Origin: Augochlora pura
Taxonomy: Eukaryota; Arthropoda; Insecta; Hymenoptera; Halictidae
Assembly (NCBI RefSeq): GCF_028453695.1
Contig: NC_135781.1
Coordinates: 806,001-870,000 of the forward strand
Length of the DNA: 64,000 nt
Direction: 5' to 3'
A model generated the notes under the pieces. It ran no database searches and was not told where the DNA came from. It saw nothing but the letters and a program-made list of their open reading frames with translations. Made by a program: the position numbers and the translations under genes. Below, piece by piece: positions 13,610-25,196 of this stretch (position 1 is its first letter; each line of letters begins with the position of its first letter).

Positions 13610-14776
13610 TTAAATGACGAATTCTCGTCATTTGGCTCTTGGTAATTGTTTTGCGAAATGACGAATTTTCGTCATGCGGAAGAATATGTGTTAACGTTTC
13701 GCAGGGAATAACCAAATGCACCGTTGTTTAACGGCACCGTTCATTCAATCTTGTCAATCGACAATTTTAGTGTAGTTAGCGCCGCATGTCTGTAAATTAT
13801 TCGCGTTTTCTGCTTGAGAACGCGCGTTTAACGACTTCGCGTTTGACATTTCTACTCGACGCGTACGTCCGAGAGGGGTTTAGGTCGCATCTCGTACCAC
13901 TTCGCGAATTTTATGCACTTACGACGGCGAAGATATTATCGAGAAATTTGAATTCGCTATTTTCGAGAAAGTTTTCCTTTGTTCAATCAATATACACGTC
14001 TATTACTTGACTGATAAATTCAATTAACATGTGACCGTCGTGTTAATTCGCAATATTAACTTGGAATATATATCTTTCATTTTAAATTCTAAGTAAAGAA
14101 TAAATTCAATCGAAGATCGTTAAATTCTTCTACATTTTGTAAAAATTATTTTGTAAAATTTTGTGAAACGTTAGCATTTTCTCGAATAATTAAAAACGTA
14201 AGAGACGAAGATAATCGTTAACGATCAGTTTACATTGACGAGACTTTAAATGATCGAAGCTGTTCGAAAACACGCAGCAAGACGACCAACGGCAAGCAAT
14301 ATGGTGCTGCTGCCACGGACTGTGCCACTGCTTTTAAGCTACCAGGAGCTCCTCGTCGACCACTTTTCCTTTTTTATTTGTTTCTTGACCAACATCTGTC
14401 CGCCATACCTTACTATACCGCATTACGTCGACACAGCCCGTGCACAACACGCGGATCCGACAACTCCGACGTTATGGTGCAAGGTGCACCCGGTCCGCCG
14501 GGGGGAAGCGCGGAGAATTTCTCGGAGAAAAAGCGCCTCGAGGACGTATCATCGGATACACGTCGCCCGATGTTGATTTAAAGGCTACAGCGAACTTTTT
14601 CAACCGCGGAATCGCGAACGATCCACCGAACAAATATATCTCGAAGAAATCGGTGTAGTACCTGCGGCTCTATTTTATTTTATCGATATTCCAGCAGATT
14701 TTTTTGCGCTATTATCAACACGTCATTTCGCAAACAATCACCAATAACCAAATGACGAAAATATCGTCGTTGAACA
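13610..14776. mobile_element. Possible element bounded by inverted repeats
   Basis: A block near 13,610-13,676 (AATGACGA...CGTCATTTGG, then TGGTAATTGTTTTGCGAAATG) reappears as its reverse complement near 14,722-14,776. Each arm is about 55-65 bp with few mismatches, and the arms are about 1.1 kb apart. Each arm also has internal palindromic character (AATGACGAATTCTCGTCATT at 13,614). The interior has only chance-like frames (14.25-14.66 kb). A degraded non-autonomous transposon or two independent copies of one dispersed repeat would both explain this. Confidence 0.4.
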
Positions 14777-16679
14777 ATTTGACCATTGTCGAATTCGTTC
14801 AGGTTTTTAAATAATAATAGTAAAGGGTTAAAGTAGCCAAAACCATGTAATAAGAATTCTTCTACGCAGATTACAGCTTTTTAAAATTTCTCTTTAATTG
14901 TCACCTTCTTCTCACCCAGAACTAAAATCGCAAACAATTCTTCCTGCAACGTCGACTCTTGAGTGATAAAGTTCGATTTTTTCAAATGGCTCGAGAAAAA
15001 GCGTACGAAGTCGCCGAGGCATGGATCCGTTCTAAATAAACGAGAACCGATGCCCAAGCTCGTTCTGCGGCGGGTATAGTAGATTCGATAAAAAAATTCG
15101 TCTTCCAAAGGAAAAGTGGGTCCCGCTGCCAGCCCGTTTCCATATATGCAGATATCTTAGGAGACAGCTCCTTTCACGCAAGGTTAGTAAAGTTCGTTCT
15201 GAAACCTGTTCTTGTTTTGTCGAAGGAATCGACGCCTCTAGGCTAGCTTCCTATTTTAAACGTATTTACGTGTTTGTACAAAACTTGCAGGCGGGCAACG
15301 CGAGCAGGTATGCGCCCGGTTTACTTTTCACGGCGAATCTTCGCGGGACGCTCTCCTAAAATTATCAGCGGACTGATTATTTCCTTTCCCACGGTAATCA
15401 TTCAATGATACACACTCGCGGGGAGTTCGTGCCGGAAGAGATAAACAATTTTTGCTCGAGGCGTAAGTCGAGCTTTACGCTCGCGCGTCCAAACGTTTGT
15501 TTCAAGTATAGTAGAAAATAACATCGTTTATATTTGAAAGAAGTGTAAGATTCAATTTTATACGCGTGAAATGCACTAATTAAAATTAGTGTTATATAGG
15601 AAACTTCAATCTGTTTAAATTTTGTACAATTTTTATTGCAGTGGTTTCTCCAATCATGTAATTGCAATTGAAAAAACGAGAAATAGAGAAATCTGGATAA
15701 TAAGAATTGATTCTTAAGATAGTAAGCAAAATGTAAATATGTCAACGGCACTGAAAAGGTTAAATAAAATCTGTGGAAGTCGTAGTTGAAGAAACAGAAA
15801 GTCGCGGTGAGAATCCGTGGATACCGTTCTTGCCCGGTTGAAACAAAAACAAACGGTCGGGTGGCAGGGAGCCGCGGCGAGCTACCGTTACACCAGTTTC
15901 ATAAATTAGCCCGCGGCCGTATCGATCTCCTTTAACTTAATCGAAACGCGGCGGCGACGATCGACGCTGGCTGGCCCGAATTCGTGCGGCTCTCGGGCGA
16001 GCGAGCACGTGCATCGTCGGGTGGAAGAGAGCGGCGGGCTCCCGCGCGTACTCGCGAGCTCCGGGCGTACACGAATCCCGCGATTTCCAGGGATCTGGCA
16101 CGCGCGCGTGACACACGCGACGCTTTCCACGGCACACCGGCGCGAGAGCCAGAGGACCATGTAACCCATTAATGGGTTCGTCTTACTTATTTTTTTTTCT
16201 CTTTTCCAGGGCCGATAATACAACGTCGACCTTGATGCCCACGTCGCATGCGAAGGAAAAGTGGAAAGGAAACGCAGGACCCCGTCGGGTGGTCGTGCCC
16301 CTTTCTCCGAAGATATTTATCGTCCGGCTTATCCGTACGGGACGTTCTCTATTTCTCGGTGATAGGGGAACGGTTCGCGGGTACACGGCGGCCGATTAAA
16401 AAACGATGTCTGCGTTACACTTACTTGGTGTCGGGATCGCCCCCTCGGTCGGCTCAGGGGGGGAGGGGGGCTACCGATTTTCCACGTGCGCCACACTCTT
16501 TCACTGGATCCGGACACTTTCACTCGGCTCGATCAAGAAAAATCGTTCTCGATCTGTCTCCCCGCGTAGGCATACACATAATCGTCCAACGCACCCGTCC
16601 TCGGCCACGAGTACAACAGCACTGACCTGCCGTCACAGAGGGAGAAGAGAACGGACCAGGTAACAGAACCTCTCGACAG
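14777..16679. other. Gene-poor stretch, GC-rich near 16.0-16.6 kb
   Basis: No gene is supported. The segment 15.9-16.6 kb is GC- and CpG-rich with several overlapping open frames on both strands. A plus-strand acceptor-like site (TTTCTCTTTTCCAG, ending at about 16,209) precedes an open frame of about 60 codons without recognisable content. It could be part of a promoter or untranslated exon. Confidence 0.35.
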
Positions 16680-17030
16680 TTCCTCTCTTGCGTCCTCTTT
16701 CTTCTCCGACACTCTCCTTCGTCGCCTCGTTCCTTCTTTATTCCTACCCCGGACCTCCTCACCGATCTCGCTCTCTCTCTTTCTCTCTCTCCAGCTTCTT
16801 CTCACCATGTCTATCTTCCCGTTCTTCCTCCTCGTCCTCCGACCTTTCTTTCTTCTATTTCCTCTATCTTCTCTCTATCAACAGTTTTCTTTTCTCTTCT
16901 CCTCGCTTCTTTTCTAGTTTCTTTTATTCCACCGTCCGTCGTTCGCCGTTTACCGATCTCCCTCCGGTTCCGTCCTATCGTTGACCGTCTCTCCCATCCG
17001 TTTCTACGTCGCTTACCCCCTTTTTCTCCG
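16680..17030. repeat. Pyrimidine-rich (CT/GA) tract
   Basis: The plus strand is almost wholly C/T for about 300 bp (TTC, CTC, TCTT runs, including CTCTCTCTCTTTCTCTCTC). The minus strand therefore reads GAGA-rich, a composition common in insect promoters bound by GAGA-type factors. Its serine/phenylalanine-rich open frame is a compositional artefact. Confidence 0.6.
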
Positions 17031-19203
17031 TCGGATCGGCAAGACGGTAGTGTCGTGACGAATACAAATCCGTCATGCTAATGGAGAGACACGCAGAAAA
17101 TATTATACTTTATCCGATGACTATTGCAGCCTGCCGGCTGCTGCCGGAGTTTCGGTTTTACAAACGCTGCACCATTATGGGAGTCGACGGCGCAGCATCC
17201 GCTCCGGTCGGGCAGACGTTCACGCGTTCGAGTTCCTTATGAGGATATCCTGCTCAGGGGCTGGTGATATTTTATCGGAATAAAAAGCGCCGGTGACGAG
17301 CAAAGTGCACGGGCGTCTCTCGTTATTTATCGGTCGTCGGACAAGATTTCGTCCGGATAAGAAATCCTCGTGTCGATTGAAAGACTGCGACCTTAGTCGT
17401 TTGTCGGTCACAGTGTATTATAGATGGAAGAAGATTCGCGGAGTCGGCGGTCGGTTGACCGTTTTACGCGGAGAAAAGTGAACGAACCCCGTCTGCTCAT
17501 TTTTGTTCTCGCATTTTTCAGCGCGTCGCGGGACGGGCTGAAATCTGCTTTAAATAAAATTATCGTTGTATACACTGTGGACTTCCGTGTGCACCGGAAG
17601 TCGTTCACGACTCCCTAACCAGTTTCGTGACACAGTGTGTCTTGCTTGCATGCAAATGCGACGTGACTATCGAACGAGTTTCAAATATCTCCGTCCATTA
17701 GTTTCATCTGAATTGTAAAACGGTGCAAAGGCGAAGACAATTTCAGCCGTTCTGATTTGTAGAATCGCAGTTAAGAAAGAACGATATCCATTGCAACGAA
17801 TTATTTTTCTCTAGAACGACGACTCTACTAACTCGATGCTAGAAATATGTATTATATTCCTCGGTTGAAAGAATTTACTGAAAGGGTGTCATAATTTTTT
17901 TTCTCTTTCGGTAAATTCTCGCCCGTCGATTTGCACTTCCGGCGACGAAGTCGTACATGTACTTCCGACAAATGGCACCGAAAGGTTGGAATATAAGCTC
18001 TTTCCGGTATTTTTTTAAACAGCGATCAAGAAGATCATTGTTATTTATCGCCTTACTTATCGCATTCTAAACCGGACTCTAGCCTCTTGAACTCGAACGG
18101 AACGATACGTTGGCAGCGTTAATCTTTCTTCGATAGAACACGACATGAAACAACGCGTAGAGAAAGTTTGCTTTCGAGGTAAACTTGCTCGGAGCAGAAG
18201 CGACAACATAAATACGGAATGAAGAAATTCATTCGATCGTTTCCACCGTCATCTCAAAAAGTATGAAAAAGTTAATTCAGTTATTTCCTTTGTCGTTACA
18301 AAAACTTCTCTAACGAATGGACAAAGTAGTGCAAGTCTAATTTTGACCAAAGTAACGTAGATCGTTTTCTAAAAAATATGTAGTGCTACTAAATCAAATA
18401 TGACGTACACTTCATAAATTAAACAAGAGGAGATATTTCACAAAATTAGGAAAAGGTATTTTAATCACTGTATAGTAGACTATCCCATCTGTCACACAAA
18501 TAAAAGTTCAGATCGTTTTTCAGTCCAGTCTAAAAATCGCTGTTTAACACTGAACCTAGCGAGCAGTAAAATTGATTGCCTGACAACAGTAAAAAGATCC
18601 AATTTATTTAGATTTTGTACAGTTTTTGTTACAGTTGCAATAATTTTTCCGCAATTTACGCAATCATTCTCCATGGAAATGTCTAAATTGTTATCTTCAA
18701 ATAAGGAACCACGATCGTTTGACCGTGGTAGATTTTTAGTTGAAATATACAAGCACTTGCACAAGCCAACGTCTATGTCGAACACCTGATCTCACGTGAC
18801 ACAAATCTGTTTTTCAGCGCGACGATTTTCTGACTTCTACTAAATCGGACACCGGGGGAATTGTGAAACGAAAAAGACACGAAACCGGCGCGACGGCTAT
18901 TTGACCGACGGCGGAGGGTATAGCGTGGAAAGCTCCGATCACCCCCTGTCGACGCATCGAAACTACGGTAGATCGATATCAACAACACCGAAGAGAATAG
19001 GCCCTTACCTGATGGCCGCGAGTCCTGCTGCCTTCACATCGCCGTAACACCGGTAATCTAGCGGCTAGTAGCGTACGCGCAACGAAGTTCACCGTCTTCT
19101 CCCATAACCCCGTGTAGAGCATATTGCTCTCGCGTACAGAGAACGCATTGTTACGGTCGTCAGCTGCTGCTTCGCTTCAAACGAGTACTCTTTCTACACG
19201 GGT
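17031..19203. other. Gene-poor stretch, possible minus-strand 5' exon end near 19,009
   Basis: No coding gene is supported. On the minus strand the sequence CGGCCATCAG followed by GTAAGG at about 19,009 is a strong donor preceded by GC-rich DNA. This could be the end of an untranslated first exon of a minus-strand gene running left. Otherwise the stretch is unremarkable. Confidence 0.3.
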
Positions 19204-19224
19204 GGGGGGGGGGGGGGGGGGGGG
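19204..19224 (+). repeat. Poly-G homopolymer of 21
   Basis: Twenty-one consecutive G on the plus strand, preceded by GGGT and followed by TGCGCCGGGG. Long G runs are rare, G-quadruplex-prone and error-prone in sequencing, so the true length is uncertain. Confidence 0.85.
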
Positions 19225-19409
19225 TGCGCCGGGGTTCCGGGGCACGAGTTGCGGAGGGGAACCATCGTACGCTAGGAAGAGAGGGGGCCATTCGTTCCCC
19301 TCTATTGTTCCCGACGCATATGCATGGAATTTTCAGCCGACCGATTGTCTCCGCAAATTGGGCATTCGTTGTCACCCACCGGGCATCACCTTCGTTCAGA
19401 CCGAAAACA

Positions 19410-19738
19410 TTAGGGCGTCCCATAAGTTTTTTCGGACGAAGTCCTGGCTTCGCGACAATTCTGGGTCGATTTTCTTTAGGCCAAAAATCCAAGCCTTGTC
19501 TCCAGTGACTTGGTTCTTTAAAAAACGATTTGTTTCGTGTCGCTGAAAAAGCAAATCGCACGTAGAGATAATAGATGGGATTCACACATCCCATCATGAT
19601 TAAATGATTATGTACCGTTATTCTGGGAATATTAGTGGCGTCCACTATCTCGCGCACACTATTTCGCGGATTTTCATCGGGTATACACTCGAGGTCATAC
19701 ATAGCGTGGCACGGAAAGTACTTATGGGACACCCTAAT
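19410..19738 (-). mobile_element. Deleted mariner/Tc1-type element with terminal inverted repeats
   Basis: The left end reads TTAGGGCGTCCCATAAGT on the plus strand at 19,410. The right end, on the minus strand from 19,738, reads TTAGGGTGTCCCATAAGT. This pair of about 26-bp inverted termini lies about 330 bp apart. Inside, the minus strand keeps transposase remnants: a helix-turn-helix-like stretch containing NPRNSVREIVDATNIPRITV, then directly RPRIVAKPGLRPKKL, which resembles the C-terminal part of mariner transposases. The middle, including the catalytic region, is missing. It is therefore a non-autonomous relic. The open frame running on to 19,160 is read-through into flank. Confidence 0.65.
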
Positions 19739-19858
19739 ACGTCCAACGCCTTTACTCCACCGGCAATGACTCGATGGACCCTGGAGAGCGGAAATACTTC
19801 TATGGACAAGATAATGAAACATCCTGACGATCGTAGAAATAAGGACTCCGTGTTCTAG

Positions 19859-19990
19859 TTATTGGGTTGGTGAATAAATTCGTAGACTTTTTATTCTTGT
19901 ATTATGACGGCTTCGCTGAAATGGTCTTCGAAGAGCGGTCACTGTAAAAAAAAAACCGCTCACCAGCTAGATGTACCCTGTAGGGTACCA
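19859..19990 (+). mobile_element. Mariner-like terminal fragment
   Basis: The sequence TTGGGTTGGTGAATAAATTC following a TA resembles the terminal repeat of insect mariner elements of the TTGGGTTGG type. No matching opposite end or transposase was found nearby, so only a fragment is supported. Confidence 0.4.
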
Positions 19991-20884
19991 AGTCAAAGTA
20001 AACCCTCCACCAAAGGAATATTATTTATTCGTAGCCTAGCTCCATCAAGCTTGATTCCTTAAAAAATCGTAAATACTTTTCAAATGATCTCGTAAAAGGT
20101 TAGAATTCCAAAGGAAAATGCAATTTTCTCTTAATTAATTTATTAATCCTGGAAGAAGTGGTAACAAGGCTATTTATAACAAAGGAAATTTAATTCTCAT
20201 TACCCGAATGATCCAAGATTGACGAGTTAGATTTAATTACTTTCTCTATTAGTTCTTTTGCACGGTTATTGATCGTATCACTTAGTACAGACATGTGATT
20301 CCAAAAATGACTAATGTGAAATTTACTTTCTCGGAAATGAAACGTAGCTGCGGGCTGGCCAAGTTATACTTTATTAGATCTCGAACGATGAATCGTGTGG
20401 CCGTCGAATGCAAGGCGATTTTAGGGCCAATTCGGACCCACGATTCTCAACTCGTATTTGTCGGATAATGTTTGTTTCATCTATTTTGGTTATTATAGTA
20501 GTTGTGATAACATATTTATATGAAATTAATAAAACAAAAATTTGTCGTATATTCTCTTCGATGTTATTGTATAAAATGTAACCAATTAAATTACGATATA
20601 AATTAATCGATTTTAAATGTTTATACATTTTATTATATTAAATGTTTATGCATTTCGAAAATCTGCAAATTGTTGATAACTTACCGATTGGGATACTCAA
20701 CTGCGCGAAATACAGATGACGTGACTGATTTGCACCAATCTTCATGTACTTACGACCATACAAATCGATCCATTTGTTTACGGAGGTCGTCTGCTACTTC
20801 ATCGTATTCTACCAGTGTTTTTGAGATCGAATACTACCCTCTGAATTGAATTTTTATGTGACTTTAAACAGGAACGGAGCTGCA
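19991..20884. other. Spacer and 5' flank/UTR of Kif3A
   Basis: AT-rich DNA leading into the KIF3A start codon. No independent gene is supported. The promoter presumably lies here but no core motif stands out. Confidence 0.5.
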
Positions 20885-23673
20885 ATGCCGGGAACTGAAG
20901 TTAGTATCGTCAACTATTACGAAAATATACGGTACAACTAGGAAATAGCATTAAGTATTTATTTGACAGTTCTATCTGTCAAACCGTGTTAGTATCGCCT
21001 TTCCATAAATTAACAAGAGATATACGTGTTTATCAAATTGGACGTTTATTTTGCGTCCTGTATGCGTTCATCTGTATATTATACTGTGGTCACTGAAATG
21101 ATATATTGTTTATATAGGACAACCCGACGGAACTCGGGGAAATAGAGAATGTTCGGGTCGTGGTCCGCGTCCGGCCTTTAAATGGAAAAGAGTTAGATTC
21201 AAATTGTAAAAATATAGTACACGTTGATACTATAAATAGTGAAATAACCGTTGAGAATCCTAATGCTGCGCAAGGGGAACCACCAAAAGTTTTCTCGTTC
21301 GATGCTGTCTTCGATACTGATTCATCGCAGGTCGATGTTTACAATGAAACAGCAAGACCAATCGTTGACAAAGTTCTGCAAGGATATAATGGAACCATAT
21401 TCGCGTATGGACAAACTGGCACTGGCAAAACCTATACTATGTCGGGGGCTAAAACGTCTCCACAGCTTAGAGGTATTATTCCAAACAGCTTTGCGCATAT
21501 CTTTGGGTACATAGCTAAAGCTCATGAAAATCAGAAGTAAGTATGTTTTGTTTCAGAAATCTATTTCAAATATATGGTAGTTAATTGCAGGATCAAGTAA
21601 AGTTCCTAATCGATTAAATATCTGTAATTACAGGTTTCTTGTAAGAGCAACATATTTGGAGATTTACAATGAAGAAGTAAGAGATCTGTTAGGTAAAGAT
21701 CAAAATACAAGGCTCGAGGTGAAAGAAAGGCCTGATATTGGAGTATTTGTCAAAGATCTGAGTGGTTATGTCGTAAACAATGCTGATGATCTTGATCGAA
21801 TAATGTCTCTTGGTAATAAAAATCGTAAGTATACTTTCAAGGGCAATCAAGTTACAGAAATTACGGTATATTGAGCTATAATAACTTGTTCTATCAATGT
21901 GCAGGCGTTGTGGGTGCTACAGCAATGAATGTATCAAGTTCTAGATCACATGCAATATTTACAATCACAGTCGAATCTAGTCAACTTGGGGAAGATGGTG
22001 AACAGCATGTTAAAATGGGCAAACTACATTTAGTTGATCTAGCTGTAAGCAATTTTTATTACTACTCTTCTATTTCTGTTTCAAAAGATCTGTGCTAAAT
22101 TACTATAATTGTATCAGGGTTCGGAAAGACAAAGCAAAACGAAAGCTACTGGAGTTCGTTTAAGAGAAGCAACGAAAATTAATTTGTCACTTTCAACATT
22201 AGGTAATGTAATATCTGCATTGGTCGATGGTCAAAGCTCTCATGTGCCTTACAGAAACTCGAAATTAACAAGGTTGCTACAAGACTCTTTGGGTGGTAAT
22301 TCGAAGACGTTAATGGTAATATTTTTATTTTTCGTTGGTAATTATATTCATCAAACATTGTCATTAATCGTGCATTTGAATCTAGTGCGCAAACGCGAGT
22401 CCGGCGGACATAAATTACGACGAAACTATAAGTACACTCCGTTATGCGAACCGTGCTAAAAATATTAAAAACAGAGCGAGGATTAACGAAGACCCGAAAG
22501 ATGCTTTGCTTCGTCAGTTTCAAGTGGAGATTGAACAACTACGTAAACAACTGGAAGAAAACGGTGCAGAGATTTCGGAATCGGAGGACGAGTCCGAAGA
22601 TTCTGAAGAAACCGGAGAATCTAAGCTAGAAAAGAAAGCAAGACGTAGACGAAGTCAAATATTAACAATGGAAGAGTTAGAAGACAGGGACACGGAATCC
22701 ACCGAAAAAATTGACAAAGCCGAGAGAGAGGATAAAAGTCCAGACGACAAGGATGTTATAGAATTAAAAAAGACTCAGTAGGTATTTAAAACTTAATCTT
22801 AGCAATAGGACATATACTGAGTGTTAATTTTTTTTAGGAACGAGAAGGAAGCGTTACGCGAAAAAATGCAAAATTTACAAAATAAAATCTTGGTTGGAGG
22901 TGAGAACTTATTGGAAAAAGCCGAGGCTCAAGAACAGTTGTTGGCTGCTGCTGCGATCGAACTTGATCAACGTAAAAGCAGAGAAGAACAACTTAAGAAA
23001 GCTATTGAAGCAAAAGAAGCTGAACGCATTGACATAGAAGAGAAGTATTCTTCTCTTCAAGAAGAAGCGGCGGGAAAAACGAAAAAACTGGACCGTGTAT
23101 ATACCATGTTAATGTCTATAAAAGCAGAATTATCCGATTTACAGCAAGAACATCAAAGGGAAATGGAAGGTCTCTTAGAAGGTGTCAGAGGTATTGGAAG
23201 AGAATTGCAGCTTCACGAATTAATAGTAAATAGTTACATTCCTGTTCAGTATCAAGTATGTAAAAACTATTAATATTTATAATATTTATTTTTTACAAAT
23301 ACAAAGTCCGAATCTCTCAATGATTTTTATTCAATTACAGACGATGATTAACAGATATGTTCATTGGAATGAAGACATTGGAGAATGGCAATTGAAGTGT
23401 GTAGCATATACTGGTAATAATATGCGCAAAGCACAAGCAACTCCGCCCGTAGGAAACAACAAAGATGTAGGTCTTTATGTCCGATCGTAGTGGACGAAAT
23501 GATATAGAAATATTTACGCGATTTTTCATTTACAGCAAACACAACCGGACATGTCGAATATATATCTTTCTTATAACACTGGAATTGACAATACTTTTAC
23601 GCAACCGAAAAAGATAAGAGGCCGATCTGGAGTTCCGAGGCCAACAACTGCACATAAACGTACTCAGCATTAA
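20885..23673 (+). CDS. Klp64D: Kinesin-II motor subunit KIF3A (Drosophila Klp64D)
   Basis: Plus-end microtubule motor that, with KIF3B and KAP, drives anterograde intraflagellar and axonal transport. Nine exons: 20,885-20,899; 21,118-21,536; 21,634-21,824; 21,905-22,044; 22,118-22,315; 22,386-22,777; 22,838-23,255; 23,341-23,466; 23,536-23,673. They join in frame to 678 residues, about the size of fly Klp64D. The N-terminal motor domain shows the P-loop GQTGTGKT, switch I SSSRSH, switch II DLAGSER and the microtubule-binding HVPYRNSKLTRLLQDS. Next come a neck, an acidic segment, a coiled coil containing ILVGGENLLEKAEAQEQLL, and the KIF3A-type tail VHWNEDIGEWQLKCVAYTGN. That tail and DVYNETARPI separate it from KIF3B. 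The first coding exon is only five codons long (MPGTE); its donor GTTAGT is in phase. All catalytic motifs are intact. Confidence 0.96.
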
Positions 23674-23811
23674 AAGTATATTTAAACTATGAAGTAATAG
23701 AGATATTTATTTTTCACTCAGTACCTTTTTTTTAGTATTTCTTCAGAGTATTATATTTATTTTTATTTGTATGATTTGTATGAGAACGTTATACTACATG
23801 TACTTATACAC

Positions 23812-24133
23812 TTACCCTTGCGCTGGAAAAAAATTCACCGACGCTTGTACCAGAACGGTCCAGCGTAACTCGTTGGGAGGCGTCACACAGTGTTCGATGC
23901 CTCTCGGAGAAATCGGAAAAAGATTTATATTTTCTAAACTAATTTAATTTTACCGAACGCTATGCAGTGCAATGATGATCTGCGCTTCGGCAAACAATCC
24001 CACCCGACGTGCCATGCGCGTCGTTTTTGTTTCTGTGACAATTGCATGACGACGTACGTACCACGTCGTTGGCGATTCTGTGACAAAAGCATTGCGACGT
24101 GCGTGGCACGTCTTTCCAGCGCAAGTGGTTAAA
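23812..24133. mobile_element. MITE-like element with TTAA-type termini
   Basis: The left end TTACCCTTGCGCTGGAAA and the right end, on the opposite strand, TTAACCACTTGCGCTGGAAA form inverted termini about 320 bp apart. The interior contains three degenerate copies of a CGACGTGC-type palindromic motif and two copies of TGTGACAA followed by GCAT. The C-rich ends next to TTAA suggest a piggyBac-related non-autonomous repeat, inferred from general form only. Confidence 0.5.
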
Positions 24134-25196
24134 TCGCTTGCGTTTATTCTACGAATGAATAAAATCTCGTATACATTCATCGTCCTGTATAGATGTAAAA
24201 AGAAGTTGGGGAAAAAAACTTGTATCCGAAGTTATAATCAGTTTTAGTGGAATCGAGTATTATTTTAAATCAAATAACTTCATTGTCACTTATTCAAATT
24301 ATATCTGAAATGAATTGTCATGATAGCAAGATTTTGTTTCCACGCATTTCTCTCTCTCTCTTTCTTTCTGTCATGTTTGTTAAATATTAAATGTCCAAAT
24401 TTTTTTTAATAGCGAATACAAGTACATAGGAAGTACATTTTCATATTTAATGGCATGCAATCTAATTATTACTATCAATAAATAGAAAGTTGGTCTAAAG
24501 ACTTTAGAGTGGAACATATGTACTGTACTGTACCTGTGCGATAAGAAATAAAATAATTTGCTCTATATGAAGATATTAGGTACATGTAATTAAATGAATG
24601 GGAATGCAAAATTTAACAAATAATTGTTAGCAAAGTTGCGTCTTTTTACATTGCCATTCGTATATAGTTTAATAAGAATTAGATTTTTTAGCACGACGAT
24701 AATACTGTAGTATGTATATTTCTGTAGTACTTTCTAGTTGAAAATATTTTGAAGTGATCGTTTAACAAAGGCGTAATTTTACATTTTTGCATTTAATTTC
24801 TAATTACTGTTAGTTAAATTGTGATTCTTTCACAACGTCATATTGCGAAAATAAAAAGTAATAAATAAAATACATCTCAATTATTCCGAATGACGAAAGT
24901 ATTCTACAGTTTTATCTGTCTAAGCCTTAAGTAATATATCGAAGCACGTGCAGTTCTTTAATTACTGTGATAATGAAATGCTTGTATTATTTTTCATTCA
25001 TTTCACCGATTATTTAAAATAATCAAGATAGTTGAATACTTGTAATCATTATTGTGTGCATTTTATGCTTTTATATATATATATATATAATTTATGGAAT
25101 AAACATGAAATTATTATAACGTGTTCATCTTATTTGGAAATTTATTTATAATATATTGTATCAAAAATCCACATCAATTTTAAAAACAACAAGGAT
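24134..25196. other. Tail-to-tail spacer between Kif3A and the S28 peptidase
   Basis: A/T-rich DNA with 3' UTR sequence of both convergent genes. It holds a TA dinucleotide run at 25,072-25,089 and, on the minus strand, an AATAAA at 25,141-25,146 that is well placed (about 50 bp after the stop) for the peptidase gene. Confidence 0.5.
25072..25089. repeat. (TA)n microsatellite
   Basis: About nine TA dinucleotides in the 3' flank of the S28 peptidase gene. Confidence 0.8.

Noticed and set aside
16208..16656. Possible plus-strand exon between TTTTCCAG and CCAGGTAACA
   Set aside because: Splice-like ends are present but no frame stays open across it and no content is recognised.
16688..16984. 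Ser/Phe-rich 98-codon frame
   Set aside because: A compositional artefact of the pyrimidine-rich tract.
19160..19822. 220-codon minus-strand frame as an intact gene
   Set aside because: It reads through a deleted mariner element and both flanks; the transposase middle is missing.
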